Shown: positions 7,989 to 16,176 of the stretch, piece by piece
How the letters are laid out: each line of letters starts with the position of its first letter
Numbering within the stretch: position 1 is the stretch's first letter
Assembly: GCA_035471785.1 (NCBI GenBank)
Contig: DATIPQ010000137.1
Span: 1 to 33,251 of the forward strand
Reading direction: 5' to 3'
Length of the DNA: 33,251 nt
Source: Acidobacteriota bacterium
GTDB lineage: Bacteria; Acidobacteriota; UBA6911; RPQK01; DATIPO01
Translations under genes and position numbers: made by a program
Notes under the pieces: generated by a model
The model's database searches: none
Seen by the model: the letters and a program-made list of their open reading frames with translations, nothing else
Told to the model about the DNA's origin: nothing

Positions 7989-10631
7989 ATGCCTTCACTC
8001 GTAATCGTAGAATCGCCCGCCAAGGCTAAAACCATCAGCCGCGTCCTGGGCGATGACTATGTGGTCGATGCCAGTTACGGACATTTGCGCGACCTTCCGG
8101 CCAATGCCGATGAGATACCGGCACGCTACAAGAAAGAGGACTGGTCGCGGCTGGGAGTCAATGTGGAAGAGGGGTTCGCGCCTCTCTACGTCATCCCCCA
8201 GGACAAGAAACGACACGTCAAGCGTCTCAAAGAGGCGCTGAAAAAGGCCGACGCCTTGCTGCTGGCCACCGATGAGGACCGCGAAGGCGAGAGCATCAGT
8301 TGGCACGCCGTCGAGGTGCTTAAACCGAAGGTCCCGGTGGGCCGCATAGCTTTCCACGAAGTCACTCCCGAGGCCATCCTGGCCTCGATGGATTCTCCCC
8401 GCGACATCGATGACGCCTTGGTCAAGGCCCAGGAGAGCCGCCGCATACTGGACCGGCTGTTCGGCTACATGCTCTCGCCGCTGTTGTGGAAGAAAGTCCG
8501 CCGCGGACTGTCGGCGGGCAGAGTGCAAAGCGTGGCCGTGCGCCTGGCCGTCATCCGCGAGCGTGAGCGGAGAGCGTTTCGAACTTCCCGTTACCTGGAC
8601 GCCGAGGCTCACTTCAAAGAAGACGGCATCGGCTTCAGCGCCAAACTGAACCGGGTGGGCGAGCGGCGCGTGGCCAGCGGCAAAGATTTCGACTCCGACA
8701 CCGGTCAACTCAAGGATGACTCAAGAGCCCTGTGGCTGTCCCAGGAAGAGCAAGTCGAGGACCTCATCTCCGCCATGGGCAAACCCTGGACCGTCGTCAA
8801 GGCCGAGCAGAAGCCTTTTACGCGGCGTCCGGCGCCACCCTTCACCACTTCCTCCATGCAGCAGGAAGCCAACCGCAAACTGGGCTTCAGCGCCGACCGC
8901 ACCATGCGCATCGCCCAGCGCCTTTACGAAGGTGTCGACATCGGTTCCGACCGGGTTGGCTTGATCACCTACATGCGCACCGATTCGCTGACCCTGGCCA
9001 ACCGCGCCCTGAGCGAAGCCCAGCGCGTTATCCACTCCAAGTACGGCAAGGAATACAGCAAAGGGCCACGCCGCTACCGCACCAAGAGCAAGGGAGCCCA
9101 GGAGGCTCACGAAGCCATTCGTCCCACCGAGCTGTCGCGGACTCCCGACTCGATGTCGAGATTCCTCAAGCGCGATGAAATGCGCCTTTACGAGTTGATC
9201 TGGAAGCGCATGCTGGCCAGCCAGATGGCGGACGCCGAGTTGACCCGCACCTCGGTTGAAATAGAAGCGCCCCTTTCCGACGGCCCTGGCGGCGCCGGCA
9301 GCGCCATCTTCAACGCCAGCGGACAAACCGTCCGTTTCCCCGGCTTCCTGAGAGCTTACGTGGAAGGATCGGACGACCCGGCCGCGGAACTGGCCGACCG
9401 CGAAGTCATGCTGCCGCCCCTTAAGGAAAAGCAGCGGATCACGCCCCTCAAGGTCGAGGCCAAGGACCACGAGACCCAGCCGCCGGCCCGCTACACCGAA
9501 GCCAGCCTCGTCAAAGAGCTGGAAGCCGAGGGCATCGGGCGCCCCTCCACCTATGCCAGCATCGTGCAGACCATCCAGGACCGCGGATACATCGTCAAGG
9601 CCGGCAACGCGCTGGTGCCCACCTTCATCGCCTTTGCCGTCACCCAACTGCTGGAGCGGCATTTCTCGGACTACGTCGACATCAAGTTCACCGCCCGCAT
9701 GGAAACCGACCTGGACGACATCGCCTCAGGCGATCTGGATCCTCTCGATCCCTTGCAGCGCATCTACCACGGAAACGGTTTGCCGGGACTCAAGCCCAAG
9801 ATTGCCAGCGAAGAAGGGCAGATCGAATATCCCGAAGTGGAAATCGGCCGTCATCCGGAATTGGGGCGGGTGGTGGTCAAGGTGGGCCGCTTCGGTCCCT
9901 ACGTGCAGGGCGGCGAGGAGGACGACCGCATCATCGCTTCGCTGCCCGAGAACGTGGCGCCGGCCGACTTCGGCCTTGAGCAGGCGGTGGAGTTGCTCAA
10001 GAAGAAGGACAAGGGTCCCCGCGAGTTGGGCCGCGATCCGGAGACGGGAAAAACCGTCTACGCCGCCACCGGGCGCTACGGCGCTTACGTGCAGTTGGGG
10101 GAGACTCCCCAAGGCAAGGTCAAGAAGAAAGAGCGTCCCAAGCGGGCCTCGCTTCCCAAAGGAGTCTCCGAAGAGGAAGCCACCCTTGAAATCGCGCTCA
10201 AGTGGCTGTCGTTGCCCAGGGTCGTGGGCAAACATCCCCAGCGGGGCGAAGAGATCCTGGCCACCAGCGGACGCTACGGTCCCCACCTGCGCTGCGGCAA
10301 GGAAACGCGCTCCCTCGACTCCGACGAACAGATTTTCTCCATCACCCTGAAAGAGGCCGTGGCCAAACTCGCCGAGCCCAAGAGGAAAGGCCGCTCCCGC
10401 ACCAAGAAAGTCCTCAGAGACTTGGGCGAAGACCCCGACAACAAGGGAAACAAGGTCCAAGTGCTGGACGGTCCCTACGGTCCTTACATCACCAACGGCG
10501 CCCTCAATGCCTCGGTCCCCAAGAACCTCAAGCCTGAAGAGATCGACAAAGAGAAGGCCCTGCAGCTCCTGGCCGACAAGGGCAAAGCCCCCAAACGCCG
10601 CCGCCGCAAAGCCAAGGCCAAGTCCAAGTAG
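7989..10631 (+). CDS. topA: DNA topoisomerase I (type IA)
   Basis: Relaxes negatively supercoiled DNA by single-strand passage through a transient 5'-phosphotyrosine link. The 880-aa protein starts with a Toprim domain: an E in IVESPAKAK near the N terminus and the acidic DxD at D95-D97. The type IA core follows, with the catalytic tyrosine Y328 in ITYMRTDS. The C terminus replaces zinc ribbons with four glycine-rich Topo_C repeats (starting near residues 617, 680, 745 and 811, each with a GRxGP/GPYGP-like core), then a Lys/Arg-rich tail of about 25 residues. This is the common zinc-free architecture outside enterobacteria. AGAGGA lies 9 nt before the ATG. It is convergent with the aminotransferase gene at a 5-nt gap. 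Confidence 0.97.
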   Translation: MPSLVIVESPAKAKTISRVLGDDYVVDASYGHLRDLPANADEIPARYKKEDWSRLGVNVEEGFAPLYVIPQDKKRHVKRLKEALKKADALLLATDEDREGESISWHAVEVLKPKVPVGRIAFHEVTPEAILASMDSPRDIDDALVKAQESRRILDRLFGYMLSPLLWKKVRRGLSAGRVQSVAVRLAVIRERERRAFRTSRYLDAEAHFKEDGIGFSAKLNRVGERRVASGKDFDSDTGQLKDDSRALWLSQEEQVEDLISAMGKPWTVVKAEQKPFTRRPAPPFTTSSMQQEANRKLGFSADRTMRIAQRLYEGVDIGSDRVGLITYMRTDSLTLANRALSEAQRVIHSKYGKEYSKGPRRYRTKSKGAQEAHEAIRPTELSRTPDSMSRFLKRDEMRLYELIWKRMLASQMADAELTRTSVEIEAPLSDGPGGAGSAIFNASGQTVRFPGFLRAYVEGSDDPAAELADREVMLPPLKEKQRITPLKVEAKDHETQPPARYTEASLVKELEAEGIGRPSTYASIVQTIQDRGYIVKAGNALVPTFIAFAVTQLLERHFSDYVDIKFTARMETDLDDIASGDLDPLDPLQRIYHGNGLPGLKPKIASEEGQIEYPEVEIGRHPELGRVVVKVGRFGPYVQGGEEDDRIIASLPENVAPADFGLEQAVELLKKKDKGPRELGRDPETGKTVYAATGRYGAYVQLGETPQGKVKKKERPKRASLPKGVSEEEATLEIALKWLSLPRVVGKHPQRGEEILATSGRYGPHLRCGKETRSLDSDEQIFSITLKEAVAKLAEPKRKGRSRTKKVLRDLGEDPDNKGNKVQVLDGPYGPYITNGALNASVPKNLKPEEIDKEKALQLLADKGKAPKRRRRKAKAKSK

Positions 10632-10636
10632 CGCCG

Positions 10637-11872
10637 CTACTCCGTTTCCGAATGGCGGTTGATGAAAGAGGCCAGTCGACGCAGGCCTCCGCGCAGGCGC
10701 TCTTCGGGGACGGCGAAACAGAAGCGGATGCAAAAAGAAGCCCGGGCATGGGGCTTGAAGGTGAGCCGCCCGTGGCAGTCGCTGTCGGGAACCAGCGCGA
10801 AACCGCTGCCTGGAACGACCGCCACCCTCTCCTCCTCGAGAAGCCGGTCGGCGAAGGTGTCTCCGTCCATTCCGGTGGCCGAGACGTCCATGAAAAAGAA
10901 CATGCCTCCATGAGGCGCGCGCACCCGCAATCCTTCAGCACGCAGGATTTCGAGGGCCAGTTGCAGGCGTCCGGCGAGCTGGCGGCGGCGCTCCCCGCTG
11001 TCGTCCTGGGAGAGCGCCGCCACCATTCCCCATTGCAGCGGCGTGGTCAGGCATCCCGTCAGCGGTTCGTTGACGGTGGCCAAAGAAAGCGCCACCTCGG
11101 GATTAGGAGCCACTGTCCAGCCCATGCGCAGTCCCGTCACGGCGAAACTCTTGGAGAAGCTGTAAACGGCCAGTACCCTGCGTTCTTCGGGGTCGGCCTG
11201 CAAGTCGATCTGCAGCGGCGAGAGGGTTTCTCCCTTAAAGACGAAGTCGACATAGGCCTCGTCCGAGATGATCCACAGGCCGCGCCGCCGGGCGAAGTCG
11301 TAAAGGCGGCGAATGGTATCGGCAGGGAAGACAGCTCCTGTGGGGTTGCTGGGCGAATTGATGAGGATGGCTTGCAGCCTCTCGTCGCGGATGTCTTCCA
11401 GCCGGCCGAGGATGGGCTGGAACTCGTCGTCCAGCGGATAAAAGAGTGGACGCACCCCGGTGAGGGCGGCCTGCTGCATGTAGTTGGGGAAGTAACACTG
11501 GGGGTAGAGCACCGACCGACCGGCATCGCACACCGAGAGTACCGCAGCATGCAAGGCCTGAGTGGCGCCTTGGCTGCACACGATGCGGGAATCGTCGACG
11601 TCCAGCCCGCGCCGCCGGAGATGGCGGGCGATGGCGCCCCGCAAGGGGGGAATGCCGAAGGTGGGGCTGTAATGAGTCTCCCCCTCCCGCAGGGCTTGGG
11701 TGACCGCATCGCCGATACGGGGAGGCATTTCGAAGTCGGGATCGCCGATATCCAGGCGATAGACTTCATGGCCTTGGGCTTCCAGGGCCTTGGCGGCGTT
11801 GAACAGGCGGCGGATGGAACTGCGCGGCAGATCGAGGGCGCGGTTGGAAAGAGATGGCGTCTTTATGCTCAC
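10637..11872 (-). CDS. Class I/II PLP-dependent aminotransferase
   Basis: A fold-type I pyridoxal-phosphate enzyme of the aspartate aminotransferase superfamily (AspC/AlaA/DapL-like group). In the 411-aa sequence the substrate-side asparagine is N176 in SNPTG, the PLP ring-binding aspartate is D204 in ISDEAY, and the Schiff-base lysine is K241 in SFSKSFAVTG. A C-terminal arginine in the CIRF segment probably binds the substrate carboxylate. Sequence alone does not decide the amino donor. It sits 64 nt downstream of dprA on the same strand and may be its operon partner, although no functional link is obvious. Confidence 0.88.
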   Translation of the reverse strand: MSIKTPSLSNRALDLPRSSIRRLFNAAKALEAQGHEVYRLDIGDPDFEMPPRIGDAVTQALREGETHYSPTFGIPPLRGAIARHLRRRGLDVDDSRIVCSQGATQALHAAVLSVCDAGRSVLYPQCYFPNYMQQAALTGVRPLFYPLDDEFQPILGRLEDIRDERLQAILINSPSNPTGAVFPADTIRRLYDFARRRGLWIISDEAYVDFVFKGETLSPLQIDLQADPEERRVLAVYSFSKSFAVTGLRMGWTVAPNPEVALSLATVNEPLTGCLTTPLQWGMVAALSQDDSGERRRQLAGRLQLALEILRAEGLRVRAPHGGMFFFMDVSATGMDGDTFADRLLEEERVAVVPGSGFALVPDSDCHGRLTFKPHARASFCIRFCFAVPEERLRGGLRRLASFINRHSETE

Positions 11873-11936
11873 GCTCCTATCCTATCCCAGCGCCCCAGCT
11901 TCAAGAAATCGGCTCGGCTCCACTATCCGGGAGAGG

Positions 11937-13079
11937 CTACATGCGACGCGAATAGCGCCGCCCAGGGTAGGACTCGATGTGCCCGTCCATCTCCAGCGAA
12001 AGCAGCAACTCGTTGAGACGGGAGGGCGAGAAGCCGGTGCTCTGTTGCAGCTTGTCGAAGTGAGAAGCCTTGTCCAGCGACAACTCCTCCAGCAGGCGCC
12101 CGGCCGAACTGTCGGGCGGGGGCGGCGGCAGGGGAGAAGGACTGGACCGGGCCCTGGCGTCGCCTTCTGATTGAGGCGCTTGCAGGCCTTCTCTCAGACC
12201 GCACAGGATCTCGGGGTGGAGCGACTCCAACACGTCTCCGTCTTCCAGAACGGGCACGGCGCCCTGGCGGATGAGGTCGTTGCTCCCCAGGCACTTGGAA
12301 TCGGTGATATTGCCGGGCACCGCCCACACCTCGCGGTCCTGCTCCAGCGCCATGCGGGCGGTGATGAGGGAACCGGAGCGGCGGTCGGCCTGAGTGATGA
12401 GGACGCCCAGCGAAAGTCCGCTGATGATGCGGTTGCGGACGGGGAAGTTGGAGGGAGCGGGATGGGTGCCGCAAGGATACTCGGAGAGCAGGCAGCCGTG
12501 TCGGGCGATTTGCTCTTGAAGGGCGCGGTTTTCGCGAGGATAAGCGATGTCCAGCCCGTTTCCCAGCACGGCGATGGTGCGGCCCTCTGCCTGCAGGCAG
12601 CCCTGGTGGGCGCGGGCATCCACTCCCCGCGCCAGTCCGCTGACGATGGCCAGTCCGCTGCGCGCCAGCTCGCGGGCCATCCAGGTCGTGATCTGCAAGC
12701 CGTAAACCGAGGCCGAACGCGAGCCCACGATGGCCACAGCCGGATCGCCCAGGCACTTCACGTCGCCCTTGACGTAGAGCAGCAGGGGCGAGTCGTGGGT
12801 CTGGCGCAGCCGCGGCGGATAGTCGTCGTCATCGCGGCAGAGCAGCCGGATACCCAGCCGCCGGCAACGCGCCAGCATTTCCTCGGCCCTGGCCTGGGGG
12901 CATCCGCTGGCGATGTAGGCCCTGATTTCCGCGCTGAGTCCAAACTCCCGCAACTGACGCCGCTTCATGCGCAAAACGCGCCCCGGATCGGGCACCTGGC
13001 GCAGCATTCTGCCCAGCCGCCGTCGGCCCAGTCCGGGAACCAGCGTCAGCGCCAGCAGGTTGAAGGCTTGATCTTGCAT
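11937..13079 (-). CDS. dprA: DNA processing protein DprA/Smf
   Basis: A single-stranded-DNA-binding recombination mediator that protects incoming transforming DNA and loads RecA onto it. The 380-aa protein has an N-terminal helix-hairpin-helix region (PGLGRRRLGRML near 15-26). The central Rossmann-like DprA domain (about 95-300) shows the conserved IVGSR (117-121), SGLARGVDARAH (147-158) and SGSLITA (235-241) motifs. The C-terminal winged-helix domain ends around residue 378. A Pro/Ser-rich linker joins the last two. The start codon is 60 bp from the divergent mqnA start. Together with pilD in the same window this hints at, but does not prove, natural transformation. Confidence 0.95.
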   Translation of the reverse strand: MQDQAFNLLALTLVPGLGRRRLGRMLRQVPDPGRVLRMKRRQLREFGLSAEIRAYIASGCPQARAEEMLARCRRLGIRLLCRDDDDYPPRLRQTHDSPLLLYVKGDVKCLGDPAVAIVGSRSASVYGLQITTWMARELARSGLAIVSGLARGVDARAHQGCLQAEGRTIAVLGNGLDIAYPRENRALQEQIARHGCLLSEYPCGTHPAPSNFPVRNRIISGLSLGVLITQADRRSGSLITARMALEQDREVWAVPGNITDSKCLGSNDLIRQGAVPVLEDGDVLESLHPEILCGLREGLQAPQSEGDARARSSPSPLPPPPPDSSAGRLLEELSLDKASHFDKLQQSTGFSPSRLNELLLSLEMDGHIESYPGRRYSRRM

Positions 13080-13094
13080 CGCATTACCTATAAC
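13068..13094 (+). promoter_or_regulatory. Weak candidate promoter of the mqnA operon
   Basis: TATAAC (13089-13094, 5 of 6) lies 15 nt downstream of TTGATC (13068-13073, 4 of 6). The spacing is short for a sigma-70-type promoter. It would give a leader of about 39 nt. The -35 overlaps the start of the divergent dprA gene. Confidence 0.3.
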
Positions 13095-13139
13095 GTTGCT
13101 GGCGGCGCAATCTGCGAGATTTCCGGGGACTTTTTGTTG

Positions 13140-13988
13140 ATGACTCTGCGCTTATCGCTGATCGATTTTCTCAACGCCATCCCGCTTCAGTGGGGATTCA
13201 CCCAAGGCTCAGCCCGCGGGCGCTTCCGCCTGCTTTCAGACGTGCCTTCCCAGTGCGCCCGCCACTTGCGGGAAGGGGAAGCCGACGTAGGCCTGATTCC
13301 CGTCATCGAATACCAGCGCATTCCCGGCCTCACCGTCCTGCCGGGCATTTCCATCGCCTCCAAACGCGAGGTCAAGAGCGTCATCTTCGTCAGCAGCAAG
13401 CCCATGAACGAGGTGGGACGTATCGCCGTCGACACCTCATCGCGCACTTCGGTAGCGCTGCTGCGGGTGCTGCTCAACGAGTTCTACGGGAATCCACAGG
13501 CTGAATTCGTCCCCCGCAAGCCCGACCCCGAAGGCATGCTGCAGGAATTCGACGCGGCTTTGATCATCGGCAATCCGGCCCTGCGGGTCGATACCCGGCA
13601 TCGTTTGGTCTACGACTTGGCCAACGAGTGGTTTCGCCACACCGGTCTGCCTTTTGTCTTCGCTTTCTGGGCCGTGCGCCGCGATGCCGCCTTGGGCGAG
13701 CAGGCCCGCTGCTTCTACGAGTCGCGCCGGCAAGGATTGCAGGAACTGCCGGAGATTTCCCGACTCTATGCCCGCAAGCTCGGCCTGAATCCTCAAGAGG
13801 TATTCCACTACTTGAGCTGCAACCTCGACTACTCGCTGGACGAAGACAATCTGAAGGGGCTTGAGACTTACTACGAGCTGGCCGCCAAGTGGAAGCTGAT
13901 CGAACGACCCCGCCCCCTGCGCATGACCGCCATCCCTCAAGGCATAGAAACGGCGCCTCCGCGCGCCCTGGCGGACGAAGAACGATGA
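13140..13988 (+). CDS. mqnA: Chorismate dehydratase MqnA (futalosine menaquinone pathway)
   Basis: The first committed step of the futalosine route to menaquinone: dehydration of chorismate to 3-enolpyruvylbenzoate. The 282-aa protein is a periplasmic-binding-protein-like fold acting in the cytoplasm. The family start SLIDFLNAIPL, the LREGEADVGLIPV segment and the DTSSRTSVALLRVLL motif are all present. The ATG at 13140 matches the family N terminus; the large in-frame extension upstream runs antisense through dprA and is not coding. The stop overlaps the next start by 4 nt (ATGA), so it heads a translationally coupled operon with the MurNAc-salvage genes. No other mqn genes are in the window. 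Confidence 0.93.
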   Translation: MTLRLSLIDFLNAIPLQWGFTQGSARGRFRLLSDVPSQCARHLREGEADVGLIPVIEYQRIPGLTVLPGISIASKREVKSVIFVSSKPMNEVGRIAVDTSSRTSVALLRVLLNEFYGNPQAEFVPRKPDPEGMLQEFDAALIIGNPALRVDTRHRLVYDLANEWFRHTGLPFVFAFWAVRRDAALGEQARCFYESRRQGLQELPEISRLYARKLGLNPQEVFHYLSCNLDYSLDEDNLKGLETYYELAAKWKLIERPRPLRMTAIPQGIETAPPRALADEER

Positions 13989-15184
13989 GCGTTGCCAGCG
14001 GACTGGAAGTGTTCCTGCGCCGCCCGCCGGCCTCAATGCGCGGGCAGAGAGTGGGATTGATCTGCAATCCAGCCAGCGTCGACCGCCAACTGCGCCATGC
14101 CGCCGACCTCCTTTGGGAATCGCCCCAGATCCGTCTCAGCGCTCTTTTCGGCCCTCAACACGGCGCCCGCGGCGAAACTCAGGACAACATGATCGAATGG
14201 GAGTCCTACCGGGACCCCGAGACCTCCCTGCCCGTATTCAGCCTTTACGGAGAGACCCGCAAGCCAACTCCGGAAATGCTCGATCAGGTGGACGCACTGA
14301 TTTTCGACGTGCAGGACGTAGGCGCCCGCTACTACACCTTCATCTACACCATGGCGCTGGCCATGCAGGCTTGCGCCGAAAACGGCAAGCGCTTCGTCGT
14401 CCTCGACCGTCCCAACCCCGTGGGCGGACAGGCGGTGGAGGGGAACCTGGTACGACCGGAGTGCCGCAGTTTCGTGGGGCTTTATTCGCTGCCCGCCCGC
14501 CACGGAATGACGGTGGGCGAACTGGCGCGGCTTTTCAACCGCGAATACGCCTTGGGATGCCGGCTGGAGGTCGTCGAGATGGAGGGCTACCAGCGCTCCA
14601 TGAGCTGGGGGCAAACCGGCTTGCCCTGGGTGATGCCTTCCCCCAACATGCCCACTCCCGACACGGCCTGGGTCTATCCCGGACTTTGCCTGCTTGAAGG
14701 CAGCAACGTCTCGGAGGGCCGGGGCACCACCCGTCCCTTCGAAATCAGCGGCGCCCCCTGGGTCAATCCCAAGCAACTGGCGAGCCGTCTGCAGGGCTTC
14801 GAGTTGCCGGGAGCGGCGCTGCGTCCTCTCTGGTTCATACCGACTTTTCACAAGTGGGCCGGAAAGATGGTGGGCGGCGTGCAGATTCACGTGCAGGACT
14901 GGCGAGCCTTTCGGCCCTTTCGCACCGGGCTGGCCCTGCTGCGCGCCTACCGCGAACTGGCGCCGGACGAGTTCGCCTGGAAGGAGCCGCCCTACGAGTA
15001 CGAGTACGAGAAGCTGCCCATCGACATCCTGCTGGGCGATGCCGACTTGCGCCGCATGATCGAACAAGGCCGTCCGCTGGAAGAGATGGAGGCCTCCTTC
15101 GCCCAACCGCTGGAGCAGTTCAAGCGCATCCGCCACAAGTACCTCCTCTATCCCGACCAGCCCTCGCCAGGGGAAAGCCGGTGA
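13985..15184 (+). CDS. namZ: NamZ-type exo-beta-N-acetylmuramidase (DUF1343), no signal peptide
   Basis: DUF1343 proteins were unassigned until Bacillus subtilis NamZ was shown to release MurNAc from the non-reducing ends of peptidoglycan glycan fragments. The 399-aa protein shows the family's conserved blocks. These are an FGPQHG loop near residues 55-60, a SLYGETRKPTPEML segment near 84-97, an IFDVQDVGARYYTF block near 107-120, a VLDRPNPVGG block, and a SEGRGTTRPFE block near 243-253. Most family members are exported, but this one begins MSVASGLEVFLRR with no hydrophobic leader, so it should act in the cytoplasm. The start overlaps the mqnA stop by 4 nt (ATGA), and its stop overlaps the next gene by 4 nt (GTGA). 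The MurU/AmgK-like neighbours strongly support a MurNAc-recycling role. Confidence 0.88.
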   Translation: MSVASGLEVFLRRPPASMRGQRVGLICNPASVDRQLRHAADLLWESPQIRLSALFGPQHGARGETQDNMIEWESYRDPETSLPVFSLYGETRKPTPEMLDQVDALIFDVQDVGARYYTFIYTMALAMQACAENGKRFVVLDRPNPVGGQAVEGNLVRPECRSFVGLYSLPARHGMTVGELARLFNREYALGCRLEVVEMEGYQRSMSWGQTGLPWVMPSPNMPTPDTAWVYPGLCLLEGSNVSEGRGTTRPFEISGAPWVNPKQLASRLQGFELPGAALRPLWFIPTFHKWAGKMVGGVQIHVQDWRAFRPFRTGLALLRAYRELAPDEFAWKEPPYEYEYEKLPIDILLGDADLRRMIEQGRPLEEMEASFAQPLEQFKRIRHKYLLYPDQPSPGESR

Positions 15185-16176
15185 GCACAATCGAAGGCAT
15201 GGTGTTGGCTGCGGGATACGGACGCAGGCTGTTTCCTCTGACGGCTCTACGTGCCAAACCGTCTATTCCCTTCCTCAACCGCCCCCTCCTGCGCTACTCG
15301 CTGGACTTGCTGGAACAGAGCGGCATTTCGCTGATTCACGTCAACCTGCACCACCTGCCTGAGAGCGTGCGCGAAGCGGTGCGGACCAGCCGCATGGCCA
15401 TCCGCTACTGGCCCGAGCAAGAAATCCTGGGCACGGCCGGCGGCATTGCCAACGCAGTCAAGCACAGTCAAGCCGATACCCTGGTGGTCAGCAACGGCAA
15501 GATCTACTTCGAACTCGACTTGACTCAGGCGCTGGACAGCCACTTCCGGCGTCGGGCCTGGGTCACCTTGGTGGTCGTTCCCTTCAGAGAGGGAGGGTAC
15601 AATCCCGTCTACCTGGACGAGGAGGGCCGGGTGACAGGCTTCGGTCGTCCCGCTCCGGACAAGGGGAAGCAGCATCCGTACGTCTTCAGCGGCGTTCAGA
15701 TTCTGGATCGCAAGTACGTCGAGAACATCCCCGAGGGGTTCTCGGACACGGTCAAGGACATACTGCCTGGCCTCATCGAGAGCGGACGCCCCATCTACGG
15801 GCACGTAAGCCGGGATTACTGGTGCGAGTGCAGCCTGCCGCAGCGCTACCTGCGCCGCTCCCTGGAGGTGTTGGGCCGCCGCGGGCTGGACACCCTGGGG
15901 CCGATGGGAGAGGCGGCTCGAGCTCGAGCCGTGGTGGCGGCCTCCGATGCCCGCATCGGTTCCGGCTGCCTGCTTCAGGAATGCATCCTCTGGTCCGATG
16001 TGCAGGTGGGACGCGGCTGCAACCTGGAGCGCGTGGTGGCGGCTTGCGGAGTCCGCTTGGCGGCGGGCAGCCGCTTGAGCGACGTCATCGTGACGCCTCG
16101 GCTGGAGGAACTGCCGCCCGGCCGTCGACCGCTCCAGGAAGTAGACGGAAACATGATATGGCCCTTGGAAACATGA
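15181..16176 (+). CDS. murU: MurU-like sugar-phosphate nucleotidyltransferase with C-terminal hexapeptide repeats
   Basis: MurU makes UDP-MurNAc from MurNAc-1-phosphate and UTP. This 331-aa protein has the nucleotidyltransferase N terminus (MVLAAGYGRRLFPLT from residue 7, with KP downstream) and the EILGTAGGIANA block. Its C-terminal part (about 245-330) reads as left-handed beta-helix hexapeptide repeats, which the short Pseudomonas MurU (about 223 aa) lacks. A notable change is K107 in SNGKIYF where most relatives have the metal-binding Asp of NGD; the second metal position appears as E216 in WCEC rather than Asp. GTG start with AGGGGA upstream; overlaps both neighbours by 4 nt (GTGA and ATGA). 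The MurU role rests mainly on context; GlmU- or mannose-1-P-type activity remains possible. Confidence 0.72.
   Translation: MSTIEGMVLAAGYGRRLFPLTALRAKPSIPFLNRPLLRYSLDLLEQSGISLIHVNLHHLPESVREAVRTSRMAIRYWPEQEILGTAGGIANAVKHSQADTLVVSNGKIYFELDLTQALDSHFRRRAWVTLVVVPFREGGYNPVYLDEEGRVTGFGRPAPDKGKQHPYVFSGVQILDRKYVENIPEGFSDTVKDILPGLIESGRPIYGHVSRDYWCECSLPQRYLRRSLEVLGRRGLDTLGPMGEAARARAVVAASDARIGSGCLLQECILWSDVQVGRGCNLERVVAACGVRLAAGSRLSDVIVTPRLEELPPGRRPLQEVDGNMIWPLET

Noticed and set aside
12171-13139. Upstream extension of the mqnA frame
   Set aside because: It runs antisense through dprA; the MqnA family starts at the ATG at 13140.
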